Shown here: positions 34,641 to 42,964 of the stretch, piece after piece
How positions within the stretch are numbered: position 1 is the first letter of the stretch
Layout: the number at the start of each line of letters is the position of its first letter
Source: SHXO01 sp964523885
Lineage (GTDB): Bacteria; Pseudomonadota; Gammaproteobacteria; Burkholderiales; SHXO01
DNA length: 64,000 bases
Assembly: GCA_964523885.1 (NCBI GenBank)
Contig: CAZFYX010000069.1
Coordinates: 170,447 to 234,446, forward strand
Direction of reading: 5' to 3'
Position numbers and translations under genes: made by a program
Notes under the pieces: generated by a model
Told to the model about the DNA's origin: nothing
The model's input: the letters and a program-made list of their open reading frames with translations, nothing else
Databases searched by the model: none

Positions 34641-36029
34641 CTAGAGGCTGAAGATCTTGCCCGGGTTGAGGATGTTCAGCGGGTCGAGCGCCTTCTTGAT
34701 CTCGCGCATCACGCCCACCGCCTCGCCGTGCTCGGCGACCAGGAACTTCATCTTGCCCAGGCCGATGCCGTGCTCGCCCGTGCAGGTGCCGTCCATGGCC
34801 AGCGCCCGCATGACCAGGCGCTCGTTCAGGCGCTCGGCTTCCTTGATCTCCTTCGGATCGTTGCGGTCGATCAGGAACCCGAGGTGGAAGTTGCCGTCGC
34901 CGACGTGACCGACCAGCGGCGCGATCAGGAAGCTCTCCTTGAGGTCCTTCTTCGTCTCGAGGATGCACTCGGCCAGGCGCGAGATCGGCACGCACACGTC
35001 GGTGGCCCAGATCTCGCAGCCGGGACGCAGCGCCTTGTTGGCGTAGGTGACGTCGTGGCGCGCGGTCCACAGCGCCGTGCGGTCTTCCTGCTTGGTCGCC
35101 CACTTGAACTCGCCGCCGCCGTTCTCGGACGCGATCGACTGCACCAGCCCGGCCTGTTCCTGCACCCCGCTCTCGGTGCCGTGGAACTCCACGAAGAGGG
35201 TGTTCTGCACCGGATAGTTGAGCTTCGAGAAGCGGTTCACCGCGTCCATCTGCACGTCGTCGAGCAGCTCGATGCGCGCAACCGGCACGCCGAGCTGGAT
35301 GGTCTGGATCACGGTGTTGACTGCGCCTTCGAGCGAGTCGAACGAGCACACCGCCGCGGCCATCGCCTCGGGCATGCCATAGAGGCGCAGCGTCACCTCG
35401 GTGATGATGCCCAGCGTGCCTTCGCTGCCCACGAACAGGCGGGTCAGGTCGTAGCCCGCGGCGGATTTGCGTGCCCGGCGCGAGGTGCGGATGATGCGGC
35501 CGTCGGCCAGCACGACGGTCAGGGCGAGCACGTTCTCGCGCATGGTCCCGTAGCGCACCGCGTTGGTGCCCGAGGCGCGCGTGGCCGCCATGCCGCCGAG
35601 CGAGGCGTCGGCGCCGGGATCGATCGGGAAGAACAGGCCCTGGTCTCGGATGTAGTCGTTGAGCTGCTTGCGCGTCACCCGCGCCTGCACGGTTACGTCG
35701 AGGTCCTCGGCGTTCACCTCGAGGACCTTGTCCATGTTGACCAGATCGACGACCACGCCGCCATGTTCGGGAATCACCGCACCTTCCAGCGAGGTGCCGG
35801 TGCCGTAAGCGACGACCGGCGTGCGGTGGCGGGCGCAGATCTGCACGATCTCCGACACCTCCTCGGTGGTGTTCGGGAACGCCACCGCGTCCGGGCGGTG
35901 CGGGATGTGCCACGACTCGTCCTTGCTGTGGTGGTCACGCACTCCGGTGCTGGTGGAAAGGCGTTCACCGAGCAGTGCGCGCAACTCGTCGATGGCGGTC
36001 TGCGGGTTGGCTACGGCGACTGATGACAT
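34641..36029 (-). CDS. FAD-binding oxidoreductase, GlcD/D-lactate dehydrogenase type
   Basis: A 462-residue FAD-linked oxidase of the GlcD/Dld-2 type. The PCMH FAD-binding domain holds VVAYGTGTSLEGAVIPEHGGVVVDL and PIDPGADASLGGMAATRASGTNA, and the C-terminal FAD-oxidase cap holds GEHGIGLGKMKFL. It oxidises a 2-hydroxy acid such as D-lactate or glycolate; the electron acceptor is not evident, as no GlcE or GlcF is present. Confidence 0.9.
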   Translation of the reverse strand: MSSVAVANPQTAIDELRALLGERLSTSTGVRDHHSKDESWHIPHRPDAVAFPNTTEEVSEIVQICARHRTPVVAYGTGTSLEGAVIPEHGGVVVDLVNMDKVLEVNAEDLDVTVQARVTRKQLNDYIRDQGLFFPIDPGADASLGGMAATRASGTNAVRYGTMRENVLALTVVLADGRIIRTSRRARKSAAGYDLTRLFVGSEGTLGIITEVTLRLYGMPEAMAAAVCSFDSLEGAVNTVIQTIQLGVPVARIELLDDVQMDAVNRFSKLNYPVQNTLFVEFHGTESGVQEQAGLVQSIASENGGGEFKWATKQEDRTALWTARHDVTYANKALRPGCEIWATDVCVPISRLAECILETKKDLKESFLIAPLVGHVGDGNFHLGFLIDRNDPKEIKEAERLNERLVMRALAMDGTCTGEHGIGLGKMKFLVAEHGEAVGVMREIKKALDPLNILNPGKIFSL

Positions 36030-36116
36030 GGCTCCTGGCCCCCTTCGTGGCGGTTGGTGCGGGCAGCCGCGCTGCCCTTGAACTAGCCGAGTATTGTCGC
36101 AGATTGGCCTTCCGGG

Positions 36117-36180
36117 AGTGAAAAGGTGAAGAAGTGAAGCGGCGGCAGATCTGCCGCACAGGTCTCTTCACCTCTTCACA
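36117..36180. repeat. GTGAAGA inverted array with a 16-bp palindrome
   Basis: The left arm (36117-36139) holds GTGAAAAG, GTGAAGAA and GTGAAG; the right arm (36163-36180) holds CTCTTCAC twice. Between them is the perfect palindrome GCGGCAGATCTGCCGC (36142-36157). It lies in the 208-bp gap between the oxidase start and the TauE stop, followed by further TTCAC units to about 36250. Confidence 0.6.
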
Positions 36181-36237
36181 GGCCGAAGGCCCTTCACAGC
36201 GAAGCCTTCACGGGCGCAGCCCACACACGCGCAGCGC

Positions 36238-36981
36238 TCACAGCGCGAAGCCCTTCACCAGCACCGACGTCCCGCTGAACAGCAGCAGCACGCTCACCGC
36301 GCGTGCGACCTGCAGCGGGGTGAGGCGCCCGTGCAGGCGGTGCCCGATGAACAGCCCGAGCCACACCAGCGGCACCAGCATCAGGTAGCCGATCCACACT
36401 TCGCCCTGCAGCAGCAGGCCGGACAGCAGGAACAGCAGCAGGCGCGTGCCGGTGTTCACCACGAACACCGCGCTCAGCGTGGCGCGCATCCGCGCGGGGT
36501 CAGGGATGCGCAGCGCGAAGTACAGGGCGAAGATGGCCCCGCCGGTGCCGAACATCCCGCCGATCACGCCGCCGAACAGTCCGGCGGGGATCGCCCACCA
36601 GCGCGGGATCGGATTGCGCGGGCCGGGCGAGCGCAGGCTGTGCACCCCGTAGGCCAGGATGAAGACGCCCAGGGCGATCAGCAGGGCGCGGCCGGGGAGC
36701 CAGACCAGCGCCGCGACGCCGGTGACCATGCCCACCAGTTGCGGCGGGATGATCGCGACCATCTCCCTGCGGTCGAGGTCGCGCCGCAGGCGCACGCCCT
36801 GCGAGGTCATGCCGGTGAAGTCGAGCAGCAGCATCAGCGGCACCACCAGCTTGAGCGGCAGCAGCAGTGCGAGCAGCGGCATCGACACGAGCGAGGAGCC
36901 GAAGCCGCCAACCGCGAGGACGATGTAGCCGAGCAGCACGATCGCCGCGATGAGCGGCAGTGCGTCGAGGGGAAAAGGCAT
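36238..36981 (-). CDS. TauE/SafE-family membrane transporter
   Basis: A 247-residue TauE/SafE protein with about eight helices and two related halves (LLDFTGMTSQGVRLRRDLDR in the first, GVIGGMFGTGGAIFALYFAL in the second). Members export sulfite, sulfonates or related organic anions. No sulfonate genes are adjacent. Confidence 0.85.
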   Translation of the reverse strand: MPFPLDALPLIAAIVLLGYIVLAVGGFGSSLVSMPLLALLLPLKLVVPLMLLLDFTGMTSQGVRLRRDLDRREMVAIIPPQLVGMVTGVAALVWLPGRALLIALGVFILAYGVHSLRSPGPRNPIPRWWAIPAGLFGGVIGGMFGTGGAIFALYFALRIPDPARMRATLSAVFVVNTGTRLLLFLLSGLLLQGEVWIGYLMLVPLVWLGLFIGHRLHGRLTPLQVARAVSVLLLFSGTSVLVKGFAL

Positions 36982-37028
36982 GCCCGAGTTTAGGGGAAAC
37001 CTTGGATCGCCGTGGCCGTCGAACGGGT

Positions 37029-37604
37029 ATGGCCATCGATCCTGGGATCTGTCGCCGGCTCGCGGTGCTGGGCGTTTTCACAGCGACGCTGTGCGGATGC
37101 GCAGCCGGCGAGCCGCGGCCACCCGTTACCACCGAGCAGGTCATCCAGATGAGCAAGGACGGCGTGCCCGCCGCCGACATCATCCAGAAGATGCGCGAGG
37201 CGGGCACCGTGTACCGGCTGTCCGGGTCGAAGCTGGCGGCCCTGCGCGGCGAGGGCGTGCCCGACGAGGTCCTCGACTACATGCAGGACACCTACCTCGC
37301 GCAGCAGCGCGCGCAGGGGGCGATGGATTACAGCTACTGGGATGGTTCGTGGGGCTGGGGTCCCTATCCGTACGCCGGCTATTGGGGACCGCGTGGCTAC
37401 TGGGGGCCGTATTGGGGACCCTACTGGGGTTATCCCTACCCGTACCGTCCGCGCCCGCCCAAGCCCAGGCCGCCGCCCAAGCCGCCGCCGCCCGCCGCAC
37501 TGCAAGGGGCCCCCGGCGCGGTTGGTCCCGCCGGCGCTCACCGGCCGCCCACACGGTCGGCTGCGCCGATCCGGCCGGCAGTGCCGGTGCGGCCGGTGCG
37601 CTGA
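37029..37604 (+). CDS. Proline-rich lipoprotein
   Basis: A 191-residue lipoprotein: signal with LCGC lipobox (Cys24), a helical segment similar to short C-terminal-like motifs (TTEQVIQMSKDGVPAADIIQKM and KLAALRGEGVPDEVLDYMQD), then a Trp/Tyr/Gly/Pro stretch (repeated WGPYWG units near residues 110-135) and a Pro/Lys tail. Such tails often span or bind the envelope. Function unknown. The SD is weak, so the start is a best guess. Confidence 0.65.
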   Translation: MAIDPGICRRLAVLGVFTATLCGCAAGEPRPPVTTEQVIQMSKDGVPAADIIQKMREAGTVYRLSGSKLAALRGEGVPDEVLDYMQDTYLAQQRAQGAMDYSYWDGSWGWGPYPYAGYWGPRGYWGPYWGPYWGYPYPYRPRPPKPRPPPKPPPPAALQGAPGAVGPAGAHRPPTRSAAPIRPAVPVRPVR

Positions 37605-38651
37605 TCAGGCCGCGGGCGAATCCGCGAACACGACGCTGTTGCGGCCGGCCGCCTTGGCGCGGTAGAGCGCGTTGTCCGCGCGTTCGATGAGACCCTCGAG
37701 CGGTTCCGGCGGCGCGAGCACCGCGGCGCCGATCGAGACGGTCACCTTGAGCAGCACGCTCGGTTCGGGCGCAGCGAAGTCCGCTTGTTCGACCGCCACG
37801 CGCAGGCGTTCTGCTGCTGCGCGCGCCGCGGCTTCGCCCGCGCCGGGCAGCATGGCCAGGAACTCCTCGCCCCCGTAGCGCACCAGGAAGTCGGTCGGCC
37901 GCAGCGTCTCGGTGAGCCGTCGCGCCGCGGCTTTCAGCACCACGTCGCCAATCAGGTGCCCGTAAGTGTCGTTGAGCCGCTTGAAGCGGTCGATGTCCAC
38001 CATCAGCAATGCGAGTGGCTGACGCGAGCGCTCCGAGCGCGCGATCTGGCGGGGAAAGATCTCGTCCATCCAGCGGCGGTTGTGCACGCCGGTGAGCAGG
38101 TCGGTCTTCGCCGCGCGCTCGTACTCGCGCTGCAGGTGGAAGCTGCGCTGCAGGTGGGTGTTGTCGTTGCGCACCCGGCTCGACATGACCCGCAGCAGGT
38201 TGCGGGCGAAATGCGGCGCGCTGTCCACCAGCTGCAGCACGTCGGCCTGGGTGAGCTCGAGCACGCGGCTGTCGGTCGAGGCGACGACGTGCGCCGAAAC
38301 GGTGCGCCCGTCGATGAACGACATCTCGCCGGCACAGTCGCCAACCTCCAGCGCCAGGTAGTGGCGCCCGACGGGGTCCTCGAGATAGACCAGCAGGCGC
38401 CCGGCGACGACCACGAACAGCGACGTGTTGCGGTCGCCCGGCGCCAGCAGGGTCGAGCCGCCCGGCACCGTCAGGCACCGCGAGCGTTTCAACGGATCGG
38501 CCAGCAGCTCGGCGGCAACGCCGTCGAACAGCATCGAGCGCTGCGCGGCGCTGTGTTCCGCCGTCGTCGGCGCAGTACGTTCGGCGAGCGGATCGAAGAT
38601 CAGGCTGACCACCAGTCGTGCTCCGGTCTGGAGTGGTCCATCATGCAACAT
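37605..38651 (-). CDS. Diguanylate cyclase with cyclic-nucleotide-binding domain
   Basis: A 348-residue protein: an N-terminal cyclic-nucleotide-binding (Crp-like) domain of about 110 residues (GGSTLLAPGDRNTSLFVVVAGRLLVY, EVGDCAGEMSFIDGR) followed by a GGDEF domain with an intact YGGEEF motif near residue 265. It would make c-di-GMP under control of cAMP or another nucleotide. It lies 37 bp after the unknown gene at 38689, which is likely in the same operon. Confidence 0.88.
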   Translation of the reverse strand: MLHDGPLQTGARLVVSLIFDPLAERTAPTTAEHSAAQRSMLFDGVAAELLADPLKRSRCLTVPGGSTLLAPGDRNTSLFVVVAGRLLVYLEDPVGRHYLALEVGDCAGEMSFIDGRTVSAHVVASTDSRVLELTQADVLQLVDSAPHFARNLLRVMSSRVRNDNTHLQRSFHLQREYERAAKTDLLTGVHNRRWMDEIFPRQIARSERSRQPLALLMVDIDRFKRLNDTYGHLIGDVVLKAAARRLTETLRPTDFLVRYGGEEFLAMLPGAGEAAARAAAERLRVAVEQADFAAPEPSVLLKVTVSIGAAVLAPPEPLEGLIERADNALYRAKAAGRNSVVFADSPAA

Positions 38652-38688
38652 TCATGCTCGTCATTCGGGGAATCCCCGAGCGGCCGCG

Positions 38689-39723
38689 TCAGGATTCCGC
38701 CAGCGGCTCCCCAGCCGGGGCGGCCGCTTCGGCCTCCGACGGCGCAGGTTCCGGCGGCGCTGGAATCTGCCAGCAGCGGCGCAAGTGCTCCAGCGTGTCG
38801 ACGACCAGCGCCTTGTCGACCTCCGCTCCGAAGCCGCGCGGCGGGATGCGATCGGTGTGCACCAGGCGCTGCAGCGCGGCGAGGAGGCGCTCGCCGCCGT
38901 CCATCCCGAAGCTGCGCCAGGCCGGCCCTGCCGCCATCCCCGGCTCGCGCGGGCACGGGCCGTCCCCGCCTTCGATATCCACGACGTAGGTGAAGCGCGG
39001 ATCCCCCGCGCTGGAAAGCCCGAACCCCGGCGTGCAGAAGTGCGCCACGCGCTCGGCGATGTCCACCTGCTCGGGACGCAGGCGCGCGGGCTGCGCGACG
39101 GCGAGCATGCACGCCTGCAGGAACTCGCGCTCGACGCTGCTGCGCAGGTCGCTGCCGGGAGCGAGCGTGACCGGGGTCCGGGCGCAGGCGCGTCCCTCGG
39201 CAATCGCGTACAGGCGGCACAGGTCGGCCCAGACACCAACCGGCTCGGCCGCGCCGCGCAGGTAGCTCCACTTCAGGACCGCGGCGCCGGCACGCACGCC
39301 GCGGGCGAGGACCTCGGCCACCTGCTCGGCGGGCAGCGGCCGGCCCTTGCGCTGCTTCGTCCAGGGCACCACCAGCGACTGGTGGACGTGCGCCAGGGGT
39401 ACCAGGCAGTTCTCCACCTCGCGCGCCCACGCGGCCAGGGTCTCGGGCGACTCCCGGTTCAGGTGGGCCAGGTAGCGCCGGGTCGCGTCTCGGTAGCAGC
39501 GCCGCGCCGTGACCTCGAGCGGTACCAGGCGTTCGGCGAGCTCACCGGCACCCAGGCCTGGAGTCGCCCGCAAGACCGCGAGCTGCTCCGCGATCTGCGT
39601 GAGGCAGGCGATGGGATCGTCGGGCAGCGCCAGCGTCATGTCCGCCTCCGCCGCGATGCGGCGGAAGCGGGTGCGCCAGGCGGCCCAGGAAGCAAGCATG
39701 AACGCGGTGTATCCCGTTTGCAT
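38689..39723 (-). CDS. Hypothetical protein upstream of the diguanylate cyclase
   Basis: A 344-residue soluble helical protein with no family I can name. Conserved-looking segments are LAHVHQSLVVPWTKQRKGRP, SSVEREFLQACMLAVAQPARL, and a C-terminal VHTDRIPPRGFGAEVDKALVVDTLEHLRRCW. It ends in an Ala/Pro/Glu-rich tail. It is transcribed with the diguanylate cyclase, so a part in c-di-GMP output or its control is an inference from position only. An ATG at 39699 is an alternative start. Confidence 0.6.
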   Translation of the reverse strand: MQTGYTAFMLASWAAWRTRFRRIAAEADMTLALPDDPIACLTQIAEQLAVLRATPGLGAGELAERLVPLEVTARRCYRDATRRYLAHLNRESPETLAAWAREVENCLVPLAHVHQSLVVPWTKQRKGRPLPAEQVAEVLARGVRAGAAVLKWSYLRGAAEPVGVWADLCRLYAIAEGRACARTPVTLAPGSDLRSSVEREFLQACMLAVAQPARLRPEQVDIAERVAHFCTPGFGLSSAGDPRFTYVVDIEGGDGPCPREPGMAAGPAWRSFGMDGGERLLAALQRLVHTDRIPPRGFGAEVDKALVVDTLEHLRRCWQIPAPPEPAPSEAEAAAPAGEPLAES

Positions 39724-39838
39724 CGAGGGGGAAGCGGATGCCCGTGAGCCTAGCAAGTTCGCGGCCCTGGTGCAGCAGTGGTCTTCGGTGTCGGGAATGT
39801 GAGCAAATGCTCACATCGACGTTCAGCTGCTCTGAACC

Positions 39839-40996
39839 TCACCCTCCGACACCGAACGAGCCGCGAGCCAGGGGATCGGCACAAGCCTCGTCGCGCGCTG
39901 CCACGACGTTCACGACGCAACGCCCACCCGGCGGGCACCGGTTCACGGTCATGGCGAAGCGGCCGAACGCCTGCTGCCGCGTGGCGCGCACCAGCTCGGC
40001 TGGCTCGTAGCAAAGGTAGTAGCTGGAAGTGCGATCGAGGTTGCGCAGCCGGATCACCTGGGTGCCGCCGGCCGGTACGACCGCCTGGGCGAAGCTCATC
40101 CGCACCGCCCGCGAGGCCGCGGTGGTGAAGCGCCAGCGCTGCGTCAGCGGCACGCCTGCGACCGAGCCGACGAACTCGGCGCGATAGGCCGTGCCTGGCG
40201 CGAGCGGTTGCAGCGGAACCAGCGCGGCAGCCCACTCCGGCATCTGCAGGTCGTCCGACTGCGTGAGCACGCGGGCTTCGACCGGCGCTGCACCGCCTTC
40301 GGGCGTGAGGGTGAACCGCTCGATCACGAGCCGACGGTTGCCCCCGACCTGGATCGTCACCGGCTGGCCTGCCAGCTCGTGCTCCGGGAGCGGGTTGGGC
40401 GTCTCGGTCGCCGGATCGAAGTCCACCCCGACCTCGGCCTGGCCGGCGATCGGGTAGACCGTCGCGTCCACGCCGCCCTCGACGCTCTTCTCCCCGGTGA
40501 AATCGATGGCGACATAGACGGCGTCGATCCCGCTCTGGGCCCCGCGGGCCACGCCGGCGCCGGCCCGGTCGAACCCGCGCGACAGCAGCAGCAGGCGGTG
40601 GTAGACGGTCGTGATGAGGTCGTCGACCACGGTCTCCGGGCTCGACTGCGATGCGAGGCCGACCGCTTCGCCGCTGCGCGCGAACTGCACGCCGGCCTTG
40701 CGCAGGCGGTCCTCCAGCGTGCTGCCGCTGAAGTGCGAACTGGTGCGGTCCATCTGGACATGGCTGAGCTGGCCGGTGTCGGCCATGTACTGCGCGTGCG
40801 ACTGCGCCGCCGCAGCGACCCGTGGATCGTCGGACACTGGCGGAAGGCCTGCCATGCCGCGGTGATGGTTGACCCGCTCGAGCAGCGTGGGCGGTGCCTG
40901 CGCCATCGCCTCGCCCGCGGACTGCGCCGCAGCCGTGCCGATGCAGCCGGCAATGGCCAGCGCGGGCAGGAGCCATCCGACTGCTGTGCGCTGCAT
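39839..40996 (-). CDS. Secreted CAP/SCP-domain protein
   Basis: A 385-residue exported protein. After a signal peptide (LLPALAIAGCIGTAAAQS) comes a CAP domain (ERVNHHRGMAGLPPVSDDPRVAAAAQSHAQYM, LSHVQM, GEAVGL) of the SCP/PR-1 family, then an Ig-like strand-rich C-terminal part with several cysteines. CAP proteins are extracellular; the bacterial function is mostly unknown. GAGGAGGCGGC precedes the ATG chosen here. Confidence 0.8.
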   Translation of the reverse strand: MQRTAVGWLLPALAIAGCIGTAAAQSAGEAMAQAPPTLLERVNHHRGMAGLPPVSDDPRVAAAAQSHAQYMADTGQLSHVQMDRTSSHFSGSTLEDRLRKAGVQFARSGEAVGLASQSSPETVVDDLITTVYHRLLLLSRGFDRAGAGVARGAQSGIDAVYVAIDFTGEKSVEGGVDATVYPIAGQAEVGVDFDPATETPNPLPEHELAGQPVTIQVGGNRRLVIERFTLTPEGGAAPVEARVLTQSDDLQMPEWAAALVPLQPLAPGTAYRAEFVGSVAGVPLTQRWRFTTAASRAVRMSFAQAVVPAGGTQVIRLRNLDRTSSYYLCYEPAELVRATRQQAFGRFAMTVNRCPPGGRCVVNVVAARDEACADPLARGSFGVGG

Positions 40997-41126
40997 GCCG
41001 CCTCCTCGCGTGGGCGATCGCTCCGGGCATCGACAGCATGCGGCGCGCCTGCCGGCGCCGCATTGACCGGCCGCGAGGCACTGCGGCATAGTCCCGCCAC
41101 CACACCGAAAACGAAGGGGAGAAGCC

Positions 41127-41510
41127 GTGGCCGACACGATCACCGAAGCCGAGGCACTGCAGGCCGAGCAGGCGCGCTACGCCGCGCAGATGGCCAACGA
41201 TTTCGCCGCCATGGAGCGCCTGTTCGGCGACGACCTGGTCTATATCCACTCCAGCACGAGCGTGGATACCAAGGCGAGCTTCATCGAGTCGATGCGTTCG
41301 GGCGCGGTGCGCTACCGCACCATGACCCGCGGCGACGTGAAGGTGCGCTGCTACGGCAGCGTGGCGATCATCACCGGGCAGGGCTCGTTCGAGGTGACCG
41401 CACGCGGGCAGGAGCTGCGTCTCGACCTGCTGTTCCACGCCATCTGGGCCAAGCGTGGCAATGGCGTGCAGTTCGTGTCCTGGCAGGCGACGCGGCTGCC
41501 GGCGAAGTAG
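41127..41510 (+). CDS. NTF2-like (DUF4440/SnoaL) protein
   Basis: A 127-residue single-domain protein of the NTF2-like superfamily (DUF4440): EAEALQAEQARYAAQMANDF, DDLVYIHSSTSVDTKASFIES, and a C-terminal strand LFHAIWAKRGNGVQFVSWQAT. Members are small-molecule-binding or isomerase-like proteins of unknown role. The GTG follows GGGGAGAAGCC. It ends right before the heptamer array. Confidence 0.75.
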   Translation: MADTITEAEALQAEQARYAAQMANDFAAMERLFGDDLVYIHSSTSVDTKASFIESMRSGAVRYRTMTRGDVKVRCYGSVAIITGQGSFEVTARGQELRLDLLFHAIWAKRGNGVQFVSWQATRLPAK

Positions 41511-41512
41511 GG

Positions 41513-41734
41513 TCTGAGGCTGGAGGCTAGAGACTAGAGGCTAGAGGCTAGAGGCTAGAGGGGAGAGGCGAGAGGGGCGAGGGGAGAGGCTAGAGGACAC
41601 CTTGCGCACCTCGCCTATCCCCGGACGGGGAGCGACGCAGATGGCAAGAGGTCCCTTCCCCCTCAGGGGGAAGGACAGGATGGGGGTGGGTTTCCTCTAG
41701 CCTCTAGCCTCTCGCCTCTAGCCTCTAGCCTCTA
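41513..41734. repeat. Long inverted heptamer array (CTAGAGG) with a nested CTC/GAG element
   Basis: The left arm (41513-41596) has about ten CTAGAGG-type units; the right arm (41693-41734) has five or six complements (CCTCTAG). Inside, at 41651-41691, sits a CTC/GAG element (CCCTTCCCCCTCAGGGGGAAGG then GGGGGTGGG) of the type found at 57700 and 62180. The right arm runs into the 3' end of the M20 gene and provides its last residues and stop (41718-41734). Confidence 0.8.
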
Positions 41735-42956
41735 CCCCCGCCCGTTCCAGCATCACCTGCAGCAGCACATTGGCGCCTGCCGCGAGATCCCCGGGCTTGG
41801 CATTCTCGATCTCGTTGTGGCTGATGCCGCCCTCGCAGGGGACGAAGATCATGGCGGTGGGACAGACGCGCGCGATGTAGATCGCGTCGTGGCCTGCGCC
41901 GCTCACGATGTCCATGTGCGGAAGCTGCAGCCGCGCAGCCGCGCGGCGCACCGCGTCCACGCAGGCCGGGTCGAAGCGGCAGGCCGGATAGCTGGCCACC
42001 CGCTCCACGCTGGCTGCGCACTGCGCAGCGGCGGCCGCCTGCGCGCACAGCGTGCGCAGCTCCTGCTCCATCGCGTCGAGACGATCGTCCTGCGCATGCC
42101 GCATGTCCACCGAGAAGCGCACCTCGCCCGGGATCACGTTGCGCGAGTTGGGCCGCACCTGCATGAAGCCGACAGTGGTGCGGCCATCGGGCTGGTGGCG
42201 CTGCGCGATCGCGTTGACCTCCGTCACCATCCGCGCGGCGGCCAGCAGTGCATCCTTGCGCAGGCGCATGGGCGTGGGTCCCGCGTGTGCATCCTGCCCC
42301 CTCACCACCACGTCGTACCAACGCAGGCCGAGTCCGCCGACCACCACGCCGAGCACGTTGCCGGTGTCCTCCAGGATGGGGCCCTGCTCGATGTGCGCCT
42401 CGAAGTAGGCGCCGAGCGTGCGGCCTCCGACTGGTGCCCTCCCGGCATAACCGATCTGCTGCAATGCCTGCGCGACGCTGATTCCGTCGAGGTCCTTCTG
42501 CGCCAGCGCGTGCTCCAGCGTGAACGCGCCCGCGAACACGTCCGAGCCCATCATCACCGGTGTGAAGCGCGAGCCTTCCTCGTTGGTCCAGACTGCGACT
42601 TCCACCGGCGCGCGCGTGCGCACGCCATGCGCCTGCAGCGTACGCAGCACTTCCAGGCCCGCCATCACGCCGTAGTTGCCGTCGAACCTGCCGCCCGAGG
42701 GCTGGGTGTCCAGGTGGCTGCCGGTGACGATCGGCGGCAGGCTGTCGTCCTCGCCGGAGCGGCGCGCGAACAGGTTGCCGATCGCATCCACGGTCACGCT
42801 GCAGCCGGCCTGCTCGCACCAGCGGATGAACAGGTCGCGGGCCTGGCCGTCGAGCGGACTGAGCGCAAGGCGGCGCACACCGCCCTTCTCCGTGGCGCCG
42901 AGCTGCGCCAGTTCCATCAGGGATGCCCACAGCCGGTCCGCGTCGATCGCGAGCAT
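41718..42956 (-). CDS. M20-family amidohydrolase (N-carbamoyl-amino-acid/allantoate type)
   Basis: A 412-residue Zn-dependent hydrolase of the AllC/UraC/HyuC type, with the metal ligands in GSHLDTQPSGG, WTNEEGSRF and a dimerisation domain (HAGPTPMRLRKDALLAA). It cleaves an N-carbamoyl or ureido bond, for example N-carbamoyl-beta-alanine or allantoate. The start lies 8 bp after bioB, so both are probably one transcript. The last five codons and the stop come from the heptamer array. Confidence 0.88.
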   Translation of the reverse strand: MLAIDADRLWASLMELAQLGATEKGGVRRLALSPLDGQARDLFIRWCEQAGCSVTVDAIGNLFARRSGEDDSLPPIVTGSHLDTQPSGGRFDGNYGVMAGLEVLRTLQAHGVRTRAPVEVAVWTNEEGSRFTPVMMGSDVFAGAFTLEHALAQKDLDGISVAQALQQIGYAGRAPVGGRTLGAYFEAHIEQGPILEDTGNVLGVVVGGLGLRWYDVVVRGQDAHAGPTPMRLRKDALLAAARMVTEVNAIAQRHQPDGRTTVGFMQVRPNSRNVIPGEVRFSVDMRHAQDDRLDAMEQELRTLCAQAAAAAQCAASVERVASYPACRFDPACVDAVRRAAARLQLPHMDIVSGAGHDAIYIARVCPTAMIFVPCEGGISHNEIENAKPGDLAAGANVLLQVMLERAGVEARG

Positions 42957-42964
42957 CGCGAGGC

